Assembly: GCF_001636845.1 (NCBI RefSeq)
Contig: NZ_LITT01000011.1
Location: forward strand, 372,001-436,000
Source of the DNA: Clostridium ljungdahlii
GTDB lineage: Bacteria; Bacillota; Clostridia; Clostridiales; Clostridiaceae
Length of the DNA stretch: 64,000 nucleotides
Reading direction: 5' to 3'
Notes under the pieces: model-generated
Told to the model about the DNA's origin: nothing
Seen by the model: the letters and a program-made list of their open reading frames with translations, nothing else
Databases searched by the model: none
Shown here: positions 28,442 through 37,729 of the stretch, in pieces
How the letters are laid out: each line of letters opens with the position of its first letter
Position numbering within the stretch: position 1 is the first letter of the stretch
Position numbers and translations under genes: made by a program

Positions 28442-29098
28442 CTATGCTATATTAAGCAATCCTTTTACTAGTTTAACTGCTTCAATTGCATTAGCAGAAT
28501 ACCCATCTGCACCAATCAAATCAGAAAACTTCTTTGAAATAGGGCCTCCTCCTATAATAACTTTAAGGTTTTCTCTTATTTCAGCTTCTTTTAGTAACTC
28601 TATAACAGTTTTCATTCCACCCATTGTTGTTGTCATCAAGGTTGACATACAAACAAATGAAGCATTGACTTCTTTAGCTTTATCTACAAAGCTCTGAAGT
28701 GGAACATCTCTACCCAAGTCAATCATATCAAATCCAGCTGTTTCTAACATGATTTTTACTAAATTTTTTCCTATATCGTGAGTATCTCCTTCTACAACTC
28801 CAATTACTCCCTTTGGCTTTTCTCTATCTGCTTCATCAGCTGGAAGATGAGGTCTTAAAATTGCTAAACCTTCATACATTGCATCTGAACATAATAATAA
28901 ATCTGTAACAAAATATTCTTCTTCCTCATACAATTTACTTGCACGATTCATACCATCTACAAGACCTTCCATAATACCATCAAGTATATCATATCCTGCT
29001 TCTACATACTCATTAGATGCTTCAATTGTATCTTCCTCTTCCATTTCAAATACACCATCAGATAATCTTTTTAATAATTCTTCTTTTGATACTGCCAT
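28442..29098 (-). CDS. methyltransferase corrinoid protein (B12-binding)
   Basis: This 218-residue protein has an N-terminal four-helix cap (residues 1-90) and a cobalamin-binding Rossmann domain with the lower-ligand motif GDTHDIGKN near 105, then SALM-type CMSTLMTTTMGG and IIGGGPIS. Its His replaces dimethylbenzimidazole on cobalt, and the protein shuttles methyl groups between the partner methyltransferases. The start is the ATG with GGAGGGAAAACA upstream; the longer frame from 29170 overlaps the previous gene and is not supported. It is the only corrinoid protein in the cluster. Confidence 0.92.
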   Translation of the reverse strand: MAVSKEELLKRLSDGVFEMEEEDTIEASNEYVEAGYDILDGIMEGLVDGMNRASKLYEEEEYFVTDLLLCSDAMYEGLAILRPHLPADEADREKPKGVIGVVEGDTHDIGKNLVKIMLETAGFDMIDLGRDVPLQSFVDKAKEVNASFVCMSTLMTTTMGGMKTVIELLKEAEIRENLKVIIGGGPISKKFSDLIGADGYSANAIEAVKLVKGLLNIA

Positions 29099-29139
29099 TG
29101 TTTTCCCTCCATTTTTTCCTAAATTACAAAATTTATCTT

Positions 29140-30210
29140 CTAAGAGAAATTTTTTGGATCTAGTGGCCATTTTCCATATTTCCTAGCAGAAGCCATAAAC
29201 TGATCAATATTTTCTAGTGGAACTGCACCTGAAAGATCGCATCCTGATGCCAAAATATATCCACAAGGACTGTCATAAGCCTTTTGCATACAATTTTTCA
29301 CTGCTAAATCTACATCATTGGTATTTCCTAAAATCAATACCTCTACTGGATCTACGTTACCAAGTATAGGAACCTTGTCTCCTACTACTTGTTTTGTATA
29401 TGCCAAATCCACTCTATTATCTATACTCATCATATCGCAGCCTGACTTTACCATTTCTCCTACAATTGATGTTGTATCTCCACAAATATGATAGCAAACC
29501 ATTCCCTTTGCATCATGAATCTCTTTCATTAATTCTTGAGTGTATGGTAAAACAAACTCTACATATTGCTTTTTATTAAGAATGGTTCCTGATGCAATAG
29601 GATCGCATAATAAAATAAGAACACCTGCTTTTATAAACTCCCTGCAAATCATTTTCAATGCATCATTACAGAATTTAATTAGTTGATGAAGTTTTTCAGG
29701 ATTTTTTCTAGTTGCTCTAAGTAGGTTTTCTATCTTGTAAATACTTGCAGCAGCAGTAAAAGGACCTGAGATTAATACCCCAGTAGAAACTTCATTTCCT
29801 ATCTCATCCATTATAATACGTGCTGCCTCCATGTGTAATTGAAATGCTTTATCATTTTTCAGTTCTAATTTTGACATATCTAGCTTGTCAACATCATTCA
29901 AATCATCTAAAACATATTTCATAATTGCTGGTACTGAATCTTCCGGGTCACTCATTTCACTGCCTAAAGCTGAACCTATACCGTGCAATCCATATTCAAC
30001 AATAGTTAAGTCATTACCAAACCTTTCATAACAAGCTATCTGTGCTTTAGCTTCATTTAAAGCACTACTTCTTTTTTCCTTATGAGTCATTCCAAGTGCT
30101 AATCCAGACATAGAGCAAACAATTGGCATAGCTAGCATTCTGTCCATAGGTTTTCCTGTCATGAATGCAGCTAATCTTTCATTTGGCGTCATTTTATCAT
30201 TCTTGTGCAT
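29140..30210 (-). CDS. UroD-family methyltransferase, first gene of the corrinoid cluster
   Basis: This is a 356-residue UroD-fold protein. MTPNERLAAFMTGKPMDRM is at the start, the zinc-type motif CYHICGDT near 238, a Cys in KSGCDMMSID, and LASGCDLSG near 325, so the H-x-C-x(n)-C metal site is plausible. The start chosen is MHKND, 8 nt after GGAGGG; the longer frame is unlikely. It probably demethylates a methylated substrate onto the corrinoid protein or passes the methyl on. Which of the two UroD proteins takes which step cannot be told. Confidence 0.82.
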   Translation of the reverse strand: MHKNDKMTPNERLAAFMTGKPMDRMLAMPIVCSMSGLALGMTHKEKRSSALNEAKAQIACYERFGNDLTIVEYGLHGIGSALGSEMSDPEDSVPAIMKYVLDDLNDVDKLDMSKLELKNDKAFQLHMEAARIIMDEIGNEVSTGVLISGPFTAAASIYKIENLLRATRKNPEKLHQLIKFCNDALKMICREFIKAGVLILLCDPIASGTILNKKQYVEFVLPYTQELMKEIHDAKGMVCYHICGDTTSIVGEMVKSGCDMMSIDNRVDLAYTKQVVGDKVPILGNVDPVEVLILGNTNDVDLAVKNCMQKAYDSPCGYILASGCDLSGAVPLENIDQFMASARKYGKWPLDPKNFS

Positions 30211-30246
30211 GTGTTTTACCCTCCACACTTTTTTAATTTTTTATAT

Positions 30247-30622
30247 TAACTCAACTTTCTCATATACAAAACTTTAAATTAATGTAAGCATAATGCGACA
30301 CAACTTTTCAGAGGACATTTGACAGAGGACAGAGGACAATGAAGGTGAGTTTTCCTCCTTACGTCAGAAAACTAATTTATTTTTAAGCTTGTTTTGCTAA
30401 AGCAAAACATCGCTTAAGTAGGTATCTAAAATCTATGATTTTCAGATAATTTTGCTTGCTTAGAAAGCATTTCTTAAAAATAAAAAAACGTGAGTTTTTT
30501 TAAATTAAAGATTTTTCGCAGCGCAGCGGAGAAAAATCCTCCTTCACTGTCCTCTGTCAATTGTCCTCTGTCCTCTGAAAAGAAGTTGCTTCGCAATATT
30601 TTTAAACTACGAAAATTGATCA
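30247..30622 (+). repeat. MITE-like element, copy 3
   Basis: GAGGACATTTGACAGAGGAC on the left (30310) faces the complement TGTCAATTGTCCTCTGTCCT on the right (30556). The outer arms are ACTCAACTTTCTCA (30247) and TACGAAAATTGA (30608). The core orientation is the same as copy 2 and opposite to copy 1. It separates the methyltransferase at 30630 from the rest of the corrinoid cluster and lies close to the promoter region of the 30210 gene. Confidence 0.8.
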
Positions 30623-30629
30623 TTGATAT

Positions 30630-31499
30630 TTAAAGCAAATCAATTGTCTTGATTATTCCATCTTTTAATTCAAATTCATTATTTTTAATGCACATTTGTC
30701 CAACAAATTTTGCTTGTCCTATAACTTTTTCACAAGCTTCAGAATATTTTAGAGATTCCCCTAGATTGATATCTTTCCACACAGCTTTATCTGTTCCTAA
30801 TAATGCAAATGTAGTCTTAGGACAAAGCAGTACAATTGTTTCATCGTCAATAACTTTTTCAATGTTTTTTAATAATGGATAAGTAAACATTTCTACAGTC
30901 TGCTCGGCATATTTGGGTCCTAAAATATTTAATCCTCCAGAAGAATCAGCATAGCTAATCATGTTAACCCCTGCTTTTTTAGCCTCTTCAACAAAGCGCA
31001 GTATTTCCTTTTGAAATTTATCAAAAATAGCCTTCATAGTATCTGGTTTTTTTCTAAATAACTTAAAAACATGACGCGGATCAATTAAAACATTCATAAT
31101 TGTAAATGGGCCTGAAATATATAGTACTACATTTTCTCCCTTATCCCGTAAATATTTACAAGCCTTTAGGACCTCTGATATACGTCCTTTTGAGTAATCG
31201 ATTTCATGAAGATTTAATATTTCCTGCGCTGTTGTACAAATATAATCTTTTGCCCTTGGACCTGCTTTTTCATTTCCAAGATTAATTATTCCACCCATAG
31301 CTTCTCCCTCAACGGTATGACAGAATGGCAATCCACAAAAATTTGCATTATCATATTTCTTTAATTCTTCTGCCAATGTAGCCATGCTGTCCCAGTGCTT
31401 ATATGCCTCTGGAAACTGTAATCCCGTTTTTTCTGTAACATCTTTATTAATCCCTACAGAATTATCATACGTACAATTAAAGTCAATAATTTTACTCAT
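30630..31499 (-). CDS. UroD-family methyltransferase-like protein, zinc site altered
   Basis: This 289-residue protein is of the MtaA/MtbA-like UroD family (FCGLPFCHTVEGEAMGG near residue 55, VVLYISGPFTIMNVL near 125, MISYADSSGGLNILGPKYAE). It is shorter than its neighbours. The H-x-C motif reads VLLCPKT here, so the usual His is replaced by Leu, while a C-terminal MCIKN keeps a Cys. It may use a different metal site, or be inactive. The good RBS and the complete frame argue for a living gene. It belongs with the corrinoid cluster but is cut off from it by the MITE. Confidence 0.75.
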   Translation of the reverse strand: MSKIIDFNCTYDNSVGINKDVTEKTGLQFPEAYKHWDSMATLAEELKKYDNANFCGLPFCHTVEGEAMGGIINLGNEKAGPRAKDYICTTAQEILNLHEIDYSKGRISEVLKACKYLRDKGENVVLYISGPFTIMNVLIDPRHVFKLFRKKPDTMKAIFDKFQKEILRFVEEAKKAGVNMISYADSSGGLNILGPKYAEQTVEMFTYPLLKNIEKVIDDETIVLLCPKTTFALLGTDKAVWKDINLGESLKYSEACEKVIGQAKFVGQMCIKNNEFELKDGIIKTIDLL

Positions 31500-31599
31500 G
31501 TTAATGCCTCCTTATTAAGTTAATAAATGGCCATACCAAATTTAGCACTTTATGCAAAAATCATAGATTGAATATATCTGCTTAAAATTTGGGGATTGT

Positions 31600-31989
31600 C
31601 TATAGATAAAGTACTGAGCACTTTATCTTCAGCTTTTTGTCATCTATATTATCCACACGACTTAAAAAAATAATATTAGCATTTTGAATTTGATCTAAAT
31701 AAAATCCACCAAAGTTATCTAAGTAGTCATCAAATGCGCTTACATCTACAATTATTATAAGATGATTTATCCTTGTTAGAAAATCCGAATTTTCAGAAAT
31801 TTTTTTACAAACTTTCACAATATCTGACAAATTTCCTACCCCAGATGGTTTTATAAATATGTGTTCAGGTTTATATATTAATGTTAATTTCTCTATACTC
31901 TCTTTAAATTTTTTTACTAAACTACAACAAATACAGCCAGCATAGATTTCTTTAATAGGTAGTTTGTCATCAAGCAAGTCTCCATCAAT
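31600..31989 (-). pseudogene. CobW/P47K-type GTPase fragment
   Basis: The frame reads IDGDLLDDKLPIKEIYAGCI and CC, then IFIKPSGVGNL, matching the G2-G3 part of CobW/YeiR metallochaperone GTPases (metal motif GCICC, E-P-S-G-like). It starts right after an in-frame TAG and lacks the Walker A region. It ends at KIKCSVLYL, soon after a damaged G4 motif (SRVD instead of NKVD), so both ends are missing. A CobW protein next to corrinoid enzymes would make sense for metal or cofactor handling, but this copy is dead. Confidence 0.7.
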
Positions 31990-32235
31990 CTAATTAACAT
32001 ATAATTTTAAAAATAAATTTACAATATCTTTTGTGTTATGTCACTTTATAGATAATCCTATACTATTTTGTTATCATCTACTAAATAATTTTAACATTTA
32101 AAATACTATTGGTCTAATCATTATTAGTTATTGTTTGCTGCACACTTATAAATTATATTTATAGAGAAATTATAGTTTTGTACTTCTATATTTTTCCATC
32201 CACAAAGTTCTCTCAAATTTTCAACTATCTACTTG

Positions 32236-32310
32236 TTAAACTGCAATTCGTAATGTACTTTTTTATAAAAAAATTTTTTATTTAATTTCAAATTACGAAT
32301 TGCAACTGTT
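32236..32310. repeat. inverted repeat in the 31.99-32.38 kb gap
   Basis: GCAATTCGTAAT at 32243 and ATTACGAATTGC at 32292 are perfect 12-bp arms, extended with mismatches by GTTAAACT and AACTGTTAA, around an AT-only centre. Nothing else supportable was found between 31990 and 32380. It resembles the end structure of a small palindromic repeat. Confidence 0.5.
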
Positions 32311-32379
32311 AAAATAGATCAATATCTTGATTTTAACTAAATAAATTTCTATGAAGTTGTATAAGCATTTTCGCTGAAA

Positions 32380-34137
32380 TTATATTCTAACTAATATCTC
32401 ATTTATTTCCTCACTTACTTTTATTCTTTCACTGTAAACCCATTCAACATCAAATTCTAAATTAAATATTTTAGAAAATGAGTAATACATATTTATCTTT
32501 TGATAATATATTTCCAAATCATCCAAATCACCCTCAAAACATTGTGGTTTAAATAAACTATCTTGTTTATTAACAAACAATTCATCTACGTATTCTAAAA
32601 ATTCATTCATTAAATCTTCTTTTGAAACATCAAAGGGAACCTTCAATAAATCCCACTGATCTTTTTCTTTTAGCTTATATTTCTTTATTTTATCTAAAAT
32701 CAATATATATTCACTAATGTCCATCTTTGTATAATAATCTAATTTTTCTTCTCTAGTCCCCCACAAAGCCAACTTTTCATTTAAAGGCAAACTCTTAATC
32801 TTTAATATTGCATCTGATGGACCAATAACTGCTCTTTTTATTTTTTCATCTTCAGCTTTCAATTTGGATTTAATAAAATCTTGAGTATCTCCAGCACTAG
32901 CTACATAACCTATATCATAAATACCTATTCGTCCCGCACGTCCACTTACCTGTTTTACTTCCTGTGATGTAAGTTCCTGTACTTCTTCGCCATCAAACTT
33001 TTTTATATTGATAAAAATAATTCTTCTAATAGGCAAATTGACTCCCATACCTATTGCATCAGTTGTAACTAGCACTTTTGTCTCCTTATTTGTAAATTGC
33101 TCATACTGCATTTTTCTAACTTCCGGTGGTAAATCACCATATATTATGCTGGCTTTAATGCTCTTACTTGAATATTTCTGTGCTATCTCCAGCACTCTTT
33201 TTTTAGAAAAGACTACAACAGCGTCACCTTCCTTGATGTCATCATAATTAAATTTCTTATTTTCAACTTCTAGGGGAATAGCCCTTTTATATTCTTTTAT
33301 CTCATACTGATCTTCACAATCATTTATAATTGTTTCTAGTATACCTTTAGCATTAAGAGCTCCACATATATGAATTTCATCACATTTTAGCCCTAATAAT
33401 GCCCTGCTCCATGCCATTCCTCTTTGTTTATCACTAATCATTTGAATTTCATCAATAACAGCTATATCATAGTGTTCCTTTAAATTAAGCTTTTCTATTG
33501 TACAGGAAGTATGGGTTGAACCTATCTTTAATACTTCTTCTTCACCAGTTAATAAGTCACAAATTATGCCTTCTTTATTTAACTTTTCAAAATTCTCCAA
33601 AGCAAGAATTCTAAGTGGTGACAAATATACTCCTTTCTTTGCCGTTTTGAGGCGTTCTATAGCATTATAAGTTTTACCTGTATTCGTGTCCCCTAAATGA
33701 ATATAGAATTTTCTCTTCATGTGTCTAGTCTCAATATATTCATCCTTAGGATTATCAGGGAATGTTTTTTCAAACTCTTCAGCAATTAATTTAGGTATAT
33801 GATTTTTAGTAAGCACTGTCATTATCCCTGAATTTAAAAAAGCATTATAACTTTCTTTTATAATTTCATAAAAATCAAAACATGTATTATTCTTCTTATT
33901 GTAATTATCAAGTATTCTCTTTGATACATTTTCTAGTAATTCTTCATAGGTTTCATAGACATATTCAAAATCTTTTAATCCTTCATTTTTCATCTCTTTA
34001 AGTTTAACTAGCTTTTTTCTTATGGCACTTTCGTGTTCTATGAGTACCCCTGGTTTTGAATAATATACGATCTCTTCAATATGATTAATTTGGCTTTTTA
34101 ATTTTTTAAATTCCTTTTGTGATGAATTCTTCTTCAT
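32380..34137 (-). CDS. SUV3-like DEAD/DEAH-box RNA helicase
   Basis: This 585-residue helicase has motif I HLGDTNTGKTYNAIERL near residue 150, motif Ia LSPLRILALENFEK, motif II VIDEIQMISDKQRG near 225, motif III-like HICGALNAKG, motif V VTTDAIGMGVNLP near 375 and motif VI QVSGRAGRIGIYDIG near 405. The core matches the mitochondrial SUV3 family better than RecQ or DEAD proteins. An N-terminal helical region (1-140) and a C-terminal domain of about 130 residues flank it. The likely role is ATP-driven RNA unwinding in turnover or repair; there is no nuclease partner nearby. A C-terminal fragment of a second copy lies at 37463-37729. Confidence 0.85.
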   Translation of the reverse strand: MKKNSSQKEFKKLKSQINHIEEIVYYSKPGVLIEHESAIRKKLVKLKEMKNEGLKDFEYVYETYEELLENVSKRILDNYNKKNNTCFDFYEIIKESYNAFLNSGIMTVLTKNHIPKLIAEEFEKTFPDNPKDEYIETRHMKRKFYIHLGDTNTGKTYNAIERLKTAKKGVYLSPLRILALENFEKLNKEGIICDLLTGEEEVLKIGSTHTSCTIEKLNLKEHYDIAVIDEIQMISDKQRGMAWSRALLGLKCDEIHICGALNAKGILETIINDCEDQYEIKEYKRAIPLEVENKKFNYDDIKEGDAVVVFSKKRVLEIAQKYSSKSIKASIIYGDLPPEVRKMQYEQFTNKETKVLVTTDAIGMGVNLPIRRIIFINIKKFDGEEVQELTSQEVKQVSGRAGRIGIYDIGYVASAGDTQDFIKSKLKAEDEKIKRAVIGPSDAILKIKSLPLNEKLALWGTREEKLDYYTKMDISEYILILDKIKKYKLKEKDQWDLLKVPFDVSKEDLMNEFLEYVDELFVNKQDSLFKPQCFEGDLDDLEIYYQKINMYYSFSKIFNLEFDVEWVYSERIKVSEEINEILVRI

Positions 34138-34362
34138 GCATTTTCCTCCGCCTAGTCTATTTAATTATTCAAATACTATATTTTTATATCTTATGAGGTT
34201 TATAAATTTACTTTATTGCATCTTAATTATATAACTATTCCTCAAATTATTATAAACCAAATACACATTTTACATTAATCACAAAAAATAAAATAGTAAA
34301 CATGATATTTATCTATATTTTCTTTAAAAGTATTTTTAACATTTTAAGTAACAACAAAAATA

Positions 34363-34397
34363 GAGCATCATAGATATTTCTCAAAGCATTGATGCTC
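34363..34397. terminator. hairpin in the 34.14-34.74 kb gap
   Basis: GAGCATCA and TGATGCTC pair around a 19-nt loop; ACTCAAAAATTTTTC follows. The rest of 34138-34560 shows no gene. Confidence 0.45.
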
Positions 34398-34594
34398 ACT
34401 CAAAAATTTTTCTTATTTCTCCATTCAAAACTCTAATTTGTAGCTTATAATTCATTACAGCATTATTTACTATTTCTATAGTCTATGCATCATTTTCATT
34501 ATCAGTGTTCATAACTATCTACAACTATAAGACCTGCTGGAGTTACTTGCTAAATTTATACAAATTTCGGGTGGTGTCAGACCCCCTGCGAGGA

Positions 34595-34641
34595 CAAAGG
34601 GTCAGACCCCCTTACAAAAACCGGAATAGTTTTTGTTGCTA
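34595..34641 (+). repeat. GGGTCAGACCCC-type repeat, copy 1
   Basis: CAAAGGGTCAGACCCCCTTA is followed by CAAAAACcGGAAtaGTTTTTG, a 7-bp hairpin, and TTGCTA. A second GTCAGACCCCC lies 24 bp to the left. The same unit recurs at 35312. GTCAGACCCC blocks are common in REP-like and insertion-sequence-associated repeats; no transposase is present. Confidence 0.55.
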
Positions 34642-34736
34642 AATTGAAAATATCTACAATATGTGATTATAGTCACGGTATAATTATCCATTTAAAGCTA
34701 TAATAGAATACAAAATGCTTTTATATAAACGAAAGT

Positions 34737-35155
34737 AAAATTGATAAAGACGAACTTATGGATACAACAGAGATTGTAGAACAAGTTAATTTCTTTAAGA
34801 ATAATAAACTGGAAAAATAATAGAAATTACTCGTGGAGTGGCACATACTTCAAATATGCTTGGTCTTAACGCTGCTATTGAGTCTGCAAGGGCGGGAGAA
34901 CATGGAAAAGGTTTTTCTGTTGTAGCAAATGAAATTCGTAAAATGGCTGAAAATAGTGCAATTGCTATAAAAGATGTTGAAAATATTCTAAATAAAATTA
35001 AAGAGAAAATAGAAACAATGGATGAAAAAATTAATGATAACGCCGCTATAGGGCATCAACAGGCTGCTGCTACAGAAGAGTTATCCTGTACGATGGAGGA
35101 ATTGGCAGCATCTACAGATACTCTTAAGCAAGCTGCTAGTAGGGTAATAGGTTAG
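34737..35155 (+). pseudogene. methyl-accepting chemotaxis protein remnant
   Basis: The second half (from 34808) reads TGKIIEITRGVAHTSNMLGL, then [20 protein letters not shown] and NEIRKMAENSA, the hairpin tip of the MCP signalling domain, and ends with a typical coiled coil at 35155. A short frame before it (34758, MDTTEIVEQVNFFKNNKLEK) appears joined by a frameshift. Sensor, membrane and HAMP parts are missing. It is bracketed by the two GGGTCA-type repeats. Confidence 0.65.
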
Positions 35156-35192
35156 CAATTTTCTAGGCAAATATATGTGCTTTAATTAATGT

Positions 35193-35233
35193 AAGTGGTT
35201 AATAACAGCTATCTTGACTGTTATTAACCGCTT
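35193..35233 (+). terminator. 16-bp hairpin after the MCP remnant
   Basis: AAGTGGTTAATAACAG pairs with CTGTTATTAACCGCTT (one G-T pair) around a 9-nt loop. There is no strong T-run. Confidence 0.5.
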
Positions 35234-35311
35234 ATGCTCATACAAATGAAGTAGCAGAATCTACCTCTATTCTTAGCAACAAAGCTTGTACGTTTCACTC
35301 CCAATCTTTGT

Positions 35312-35356
35312 AAAGGGTCAAGTCCCTTACAAAAACTGGAACAGTTTTTGTTGCTA
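35312..35356 (+). repeat. GGGTCA-type repeat, copy 2
   Basis: AAAGGGTCAAGTCCCTTACA is followed by AAAACTGGAACAGTTTT and TGTTGCTA. It matches copy 1 at 34595 apart from a short deletion and two substitutions, in the same orientation. Together they bracket about 670 bp that hold the MCP remnant. The rest of 35234-35472 is otherwise empty. Confidence 0.55.
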
Positions 35357-35472
35357 CTTATTGAAATTCGGAAATCACCTCAGATATTTTAGTCAATATG
35401 TGTGGCACATCGTTTGCTATGCAACTTGCTGTTATACCTACAAGTAAACTTATTATACGAGGAGGGACCTTT

Positions 35473-37158
35473 ATGAAAAGTATCAAATTCAAAATTATTG
35501 GGAGTTTTCTCATTCTACTATTACTAATTATAGTTAATTTCATTTTTATTTTAAACATGCTTAAATTACAAAAGCAAGATGCTCTTTTAGTTAACCTAGC
35601 TGGCAGACAAAGAATGCTAAGTCAGACAATGAGCAAAGATACCTTTTTACTTGCTCAAAATAACAAAATTCAAGGTGTTAATATAGACGCTGTAAAGGCA
35701 GACTTAAAAAAGTCAGCCGACCTTTATGACAAAACTAGTAAAGCATTCTTAAATGGCGGAACCACTTTGGATACTAATAACACAGAAGTAACTATTAATA
35801 ATTTAGGAAAAAATGTTCCTATAGCTCAAAAAGCCGATGATCTGTGGAAACCATTTTATGAAAGTGTAAAAAATGTTTTAGAAAAGGATGATATTAAATC
35901 TGTTAAGTTTATAGCCGAAAATAATAATAAATTGTTATCTCTATCTAACGATATCGCTACTTCTCTTCAAAAAGAATCTGAATCAAAAATTAATTTAATA
36001 AAGATTGTTCAACTTTTTATTACCATTATAACTTTTATAACTTTTATTATTATTGTACTATTTGTAAACAAATCAATAGTAAATTCATTAAAAATGGCTG
36101 TTAGTAATTTGAACACTATTTCTACAGGAGATCTTTCTACTGTAATCTGTAAAAGCAGAAAAAAACGTGAAGATGAAATTGGTGAAATTGAAAATTCTAC
36201 AGAAATTATGTTATGTTCCCTCAAAAATTTAGTAAATAACATAAAAGGTGGTTCAAGCCATATTGAGGCGTTAGTTACCAATATTTCAAAAAACACCTCA
36301 AACCTAAACACAAATATAGATGATGTTTTAATGACTACAGAAGATTTAACTCAAGGTATGGAGGAAAACGCTACATATGCTGAACAAATGATAGCATCTT
36401 CTCACGAAATTGAACGTTCATTAGATTTCATCACAAAAAAGTCTCAAAACGGGTTGTTAACTTCAACAGAAATTCATAATAGAGCTATCAATACAAAAAG
36501 CAATTTTAAAGAATCACAGGAAAAAACATTATTAATTTTTTCAAAAACAAAAGCAGATTTAGAAAAGGCCATTGAGGATTCAAAAATTGTAGATCAGATT
36601 AATGTGCTTTCAAAAGCTATTATAGAAATAACATCTCAGACAGATCTACTAGCTTTAAACGCAGCAATTGAGGCTTCTAGAGCAGGTGAACAAGGAAAAG
36701 GGTTTGCAGTGGTTGCTGACGAAGTTAGAAAGCTAGCAGAAAAATCAAAAGCTACAATATTTGAAATACAAAATATAAATGCTAGAGTGACCGAAACCGT
36801 TAACATACTATCAGTTAGCTCCGATGAGCTACTAAAATATATTTCAAAATATGTTATTAATGACTATAAGTCAATGTTAGATATATCAGAAAAATATATA
36901 GAAGATACAAGCTTTATAAATACTATTATCCATGAATTCGGTTCTACTGCAACAGACTTAACACTTTCAATTCAAGAGATGCTAAAAGCTATAGATCAAG
37001 TAGCTAATTCTTCAGTTAAAGGTGCACAGGGAACTTTAGATATAGTTGAAAAAATGAACAATATAAATCAAGAATCTAGTGAAATAATGCATCAAGCTTC
37101 ACTATCAAGGGAAAGTACAGAAAAATTGAACATAGATATAAATAAATTTAAAATTTAG
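35473..37158 (+). CDS. methyl-accepting chemotaxis protein with PilJ-type sensor
   Basis: This is a 561-residue receptor. TM1 is at about residues 10-30, followed by an extracellular PilJ/NarX-like type IV pili MCP domain ([20 protein letters not shown] near 45), TM2 at about 180-202 and a HAMP region to about 255. The signalling hairpin has [20 protein letters not shown] and [13 protein letters not shown]. The AGRQRMLSQ helix is shared with nitrate- or urea-like ligand sensors, but the ligand is unknown. The start is the ATG after GAGGAGGGACCTTT; the longer frame from 35398 is not supported. It is monocistronic and followed by a strong hairpin. Confidence 0.88.
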   Translation: MKSIKFKIIGSFLILLLLIIVNFIFILNMLKLQKQDALLVNLAGRQRMLSQTMSKDTFLLAQNNKIQGVNIDAVKADLKKSADLYDKTSKAFLNGGTTLDTNNTEVTINNLGKNVPIAQKADDLWKPFYESVKNVLEKDDIKSVKFIAENNNKLLSLSNDIATSLQKESESKINLIKIVQLFITIITFITFIIIVLFVNKSIVNSLKMAVSNLNTISTGDLSTVICKSRKKREDEIGEIENSTEIMLCSLKNLVNNIKGGSSHIEALVTNISKNTSNLNTNIDDVLMTTEDLTQGMEENATYAEQMIASSHEIERSLDFITKKSQNGLLTSTEIHNRAINTKSNFKESQEKTLLIFSKTKADLEKAIEDSKIVDQINVLSKAIIEITSQTDLLALNAAIEASRAGEQGKGFAVVADEVRKLAEKSKATIFEIQNINARVTETVNILSVSSDELLKYISKYVINDYKSMLDISEKYIEDTSFINTIIHEFGSTATDLTLSIQEMLKAIDQVANSSVKGAQGTLDIVEKMNNINQESSEIMHQASLSRESTEKLNIDINKFKI

Positions 37159-37278
37159 TAAAAAAACTCTTTTCAAGCAATGACTTAAACTAGTGAAAAA
37201 ACACAACAAGTTTCAGAGACTCAAGGACAAACTAAAGTACACCATTAGCAAGTGAGCCTCGCGCATAGGCTCGCTCAT

Positions 37279-37319
37279 AAGAAGCCCTGTATGGAAATCA
37301 TTTCCATACAGGGCTTCTT
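37279..37319 (+). terminator. 19-bp perfect hairpin after the PilJ-type MCP
   Basis: AAGAAGCCCTGTATGGAAA and its reverse complement are separated by only a few bases. It lies 120 bp after the receptor stop. A smaller hairpin, GAGCCT/AGGCTC, precedes it. Outside these the 37.16-37.46 kb gap holds nothing. Confidence 0.6.
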
Positions 37320-37462
37320 GGCAAATCTTTGGTGCTCGAGTACAATTTTCTAGGACTTTTCTTTTGCTCCTACTTCTCCACTCTTATCAAATTCCAAATC
37401 ACTTTCTACAAATTTTAAATATAACTTCACTCTATTATTATATTTAAAATAATTTAATATTG

Positions 37463-37729
37463 TTATATATTCAATAATATTTTATTAATATCTTCACTTA
37501 CTACACTACGTTCATCATAAACCCACTGTTCATCAAATTCTAAATTAAAAACCTTAGAGAAAGAATAATAAAGATTTATCTTTTGATAGTAAAGTTCCAA
37601 TTCATTAAGATCCTTTAATAAACAAGTTGGCTTAGAAATGACATCCCTATCAGATATAAAAAACTCATCTACATAGCTTAAAAAAGCATCCATCATTATA
37701 GGATTTGATACATCAAAAGGTATTTTCAA
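37463..37729 (-). pseudogene. C-terminal fragment of a second SUV3-like helicase
   Basis: The 88 codons align with the last ~88 residues of the helicase at 32.4-34.1 kb: PFDVSNPIMMDAFLSYVDEF, then LYYQKINLYYSFSKVFNLEFD and ERSVVSEDINKILLNI, against PFDVSKEDLMNEFLEYVDEL and so on. The helicase core is absent; the frame starts at a TTG inside the end of the small membrane-protein gene. It is a duplication relic, 3.3 kb from the intact copy. Confidence 0.75.

Noticed and set aside
12226-30622. CRISPR array from the recurring GAGGACA units
   Set aside because: The units occur as inverted ends of a repeat element, not as regularly spaced direct repeats with unique spacers, and no cas gene is present.
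35398-35472. N-terminal extension of the PilJ-type receptor
   Set aside because: The extension places a non-family polar segment before TM1, and a perfect RBS precedes the ATG at 35473.
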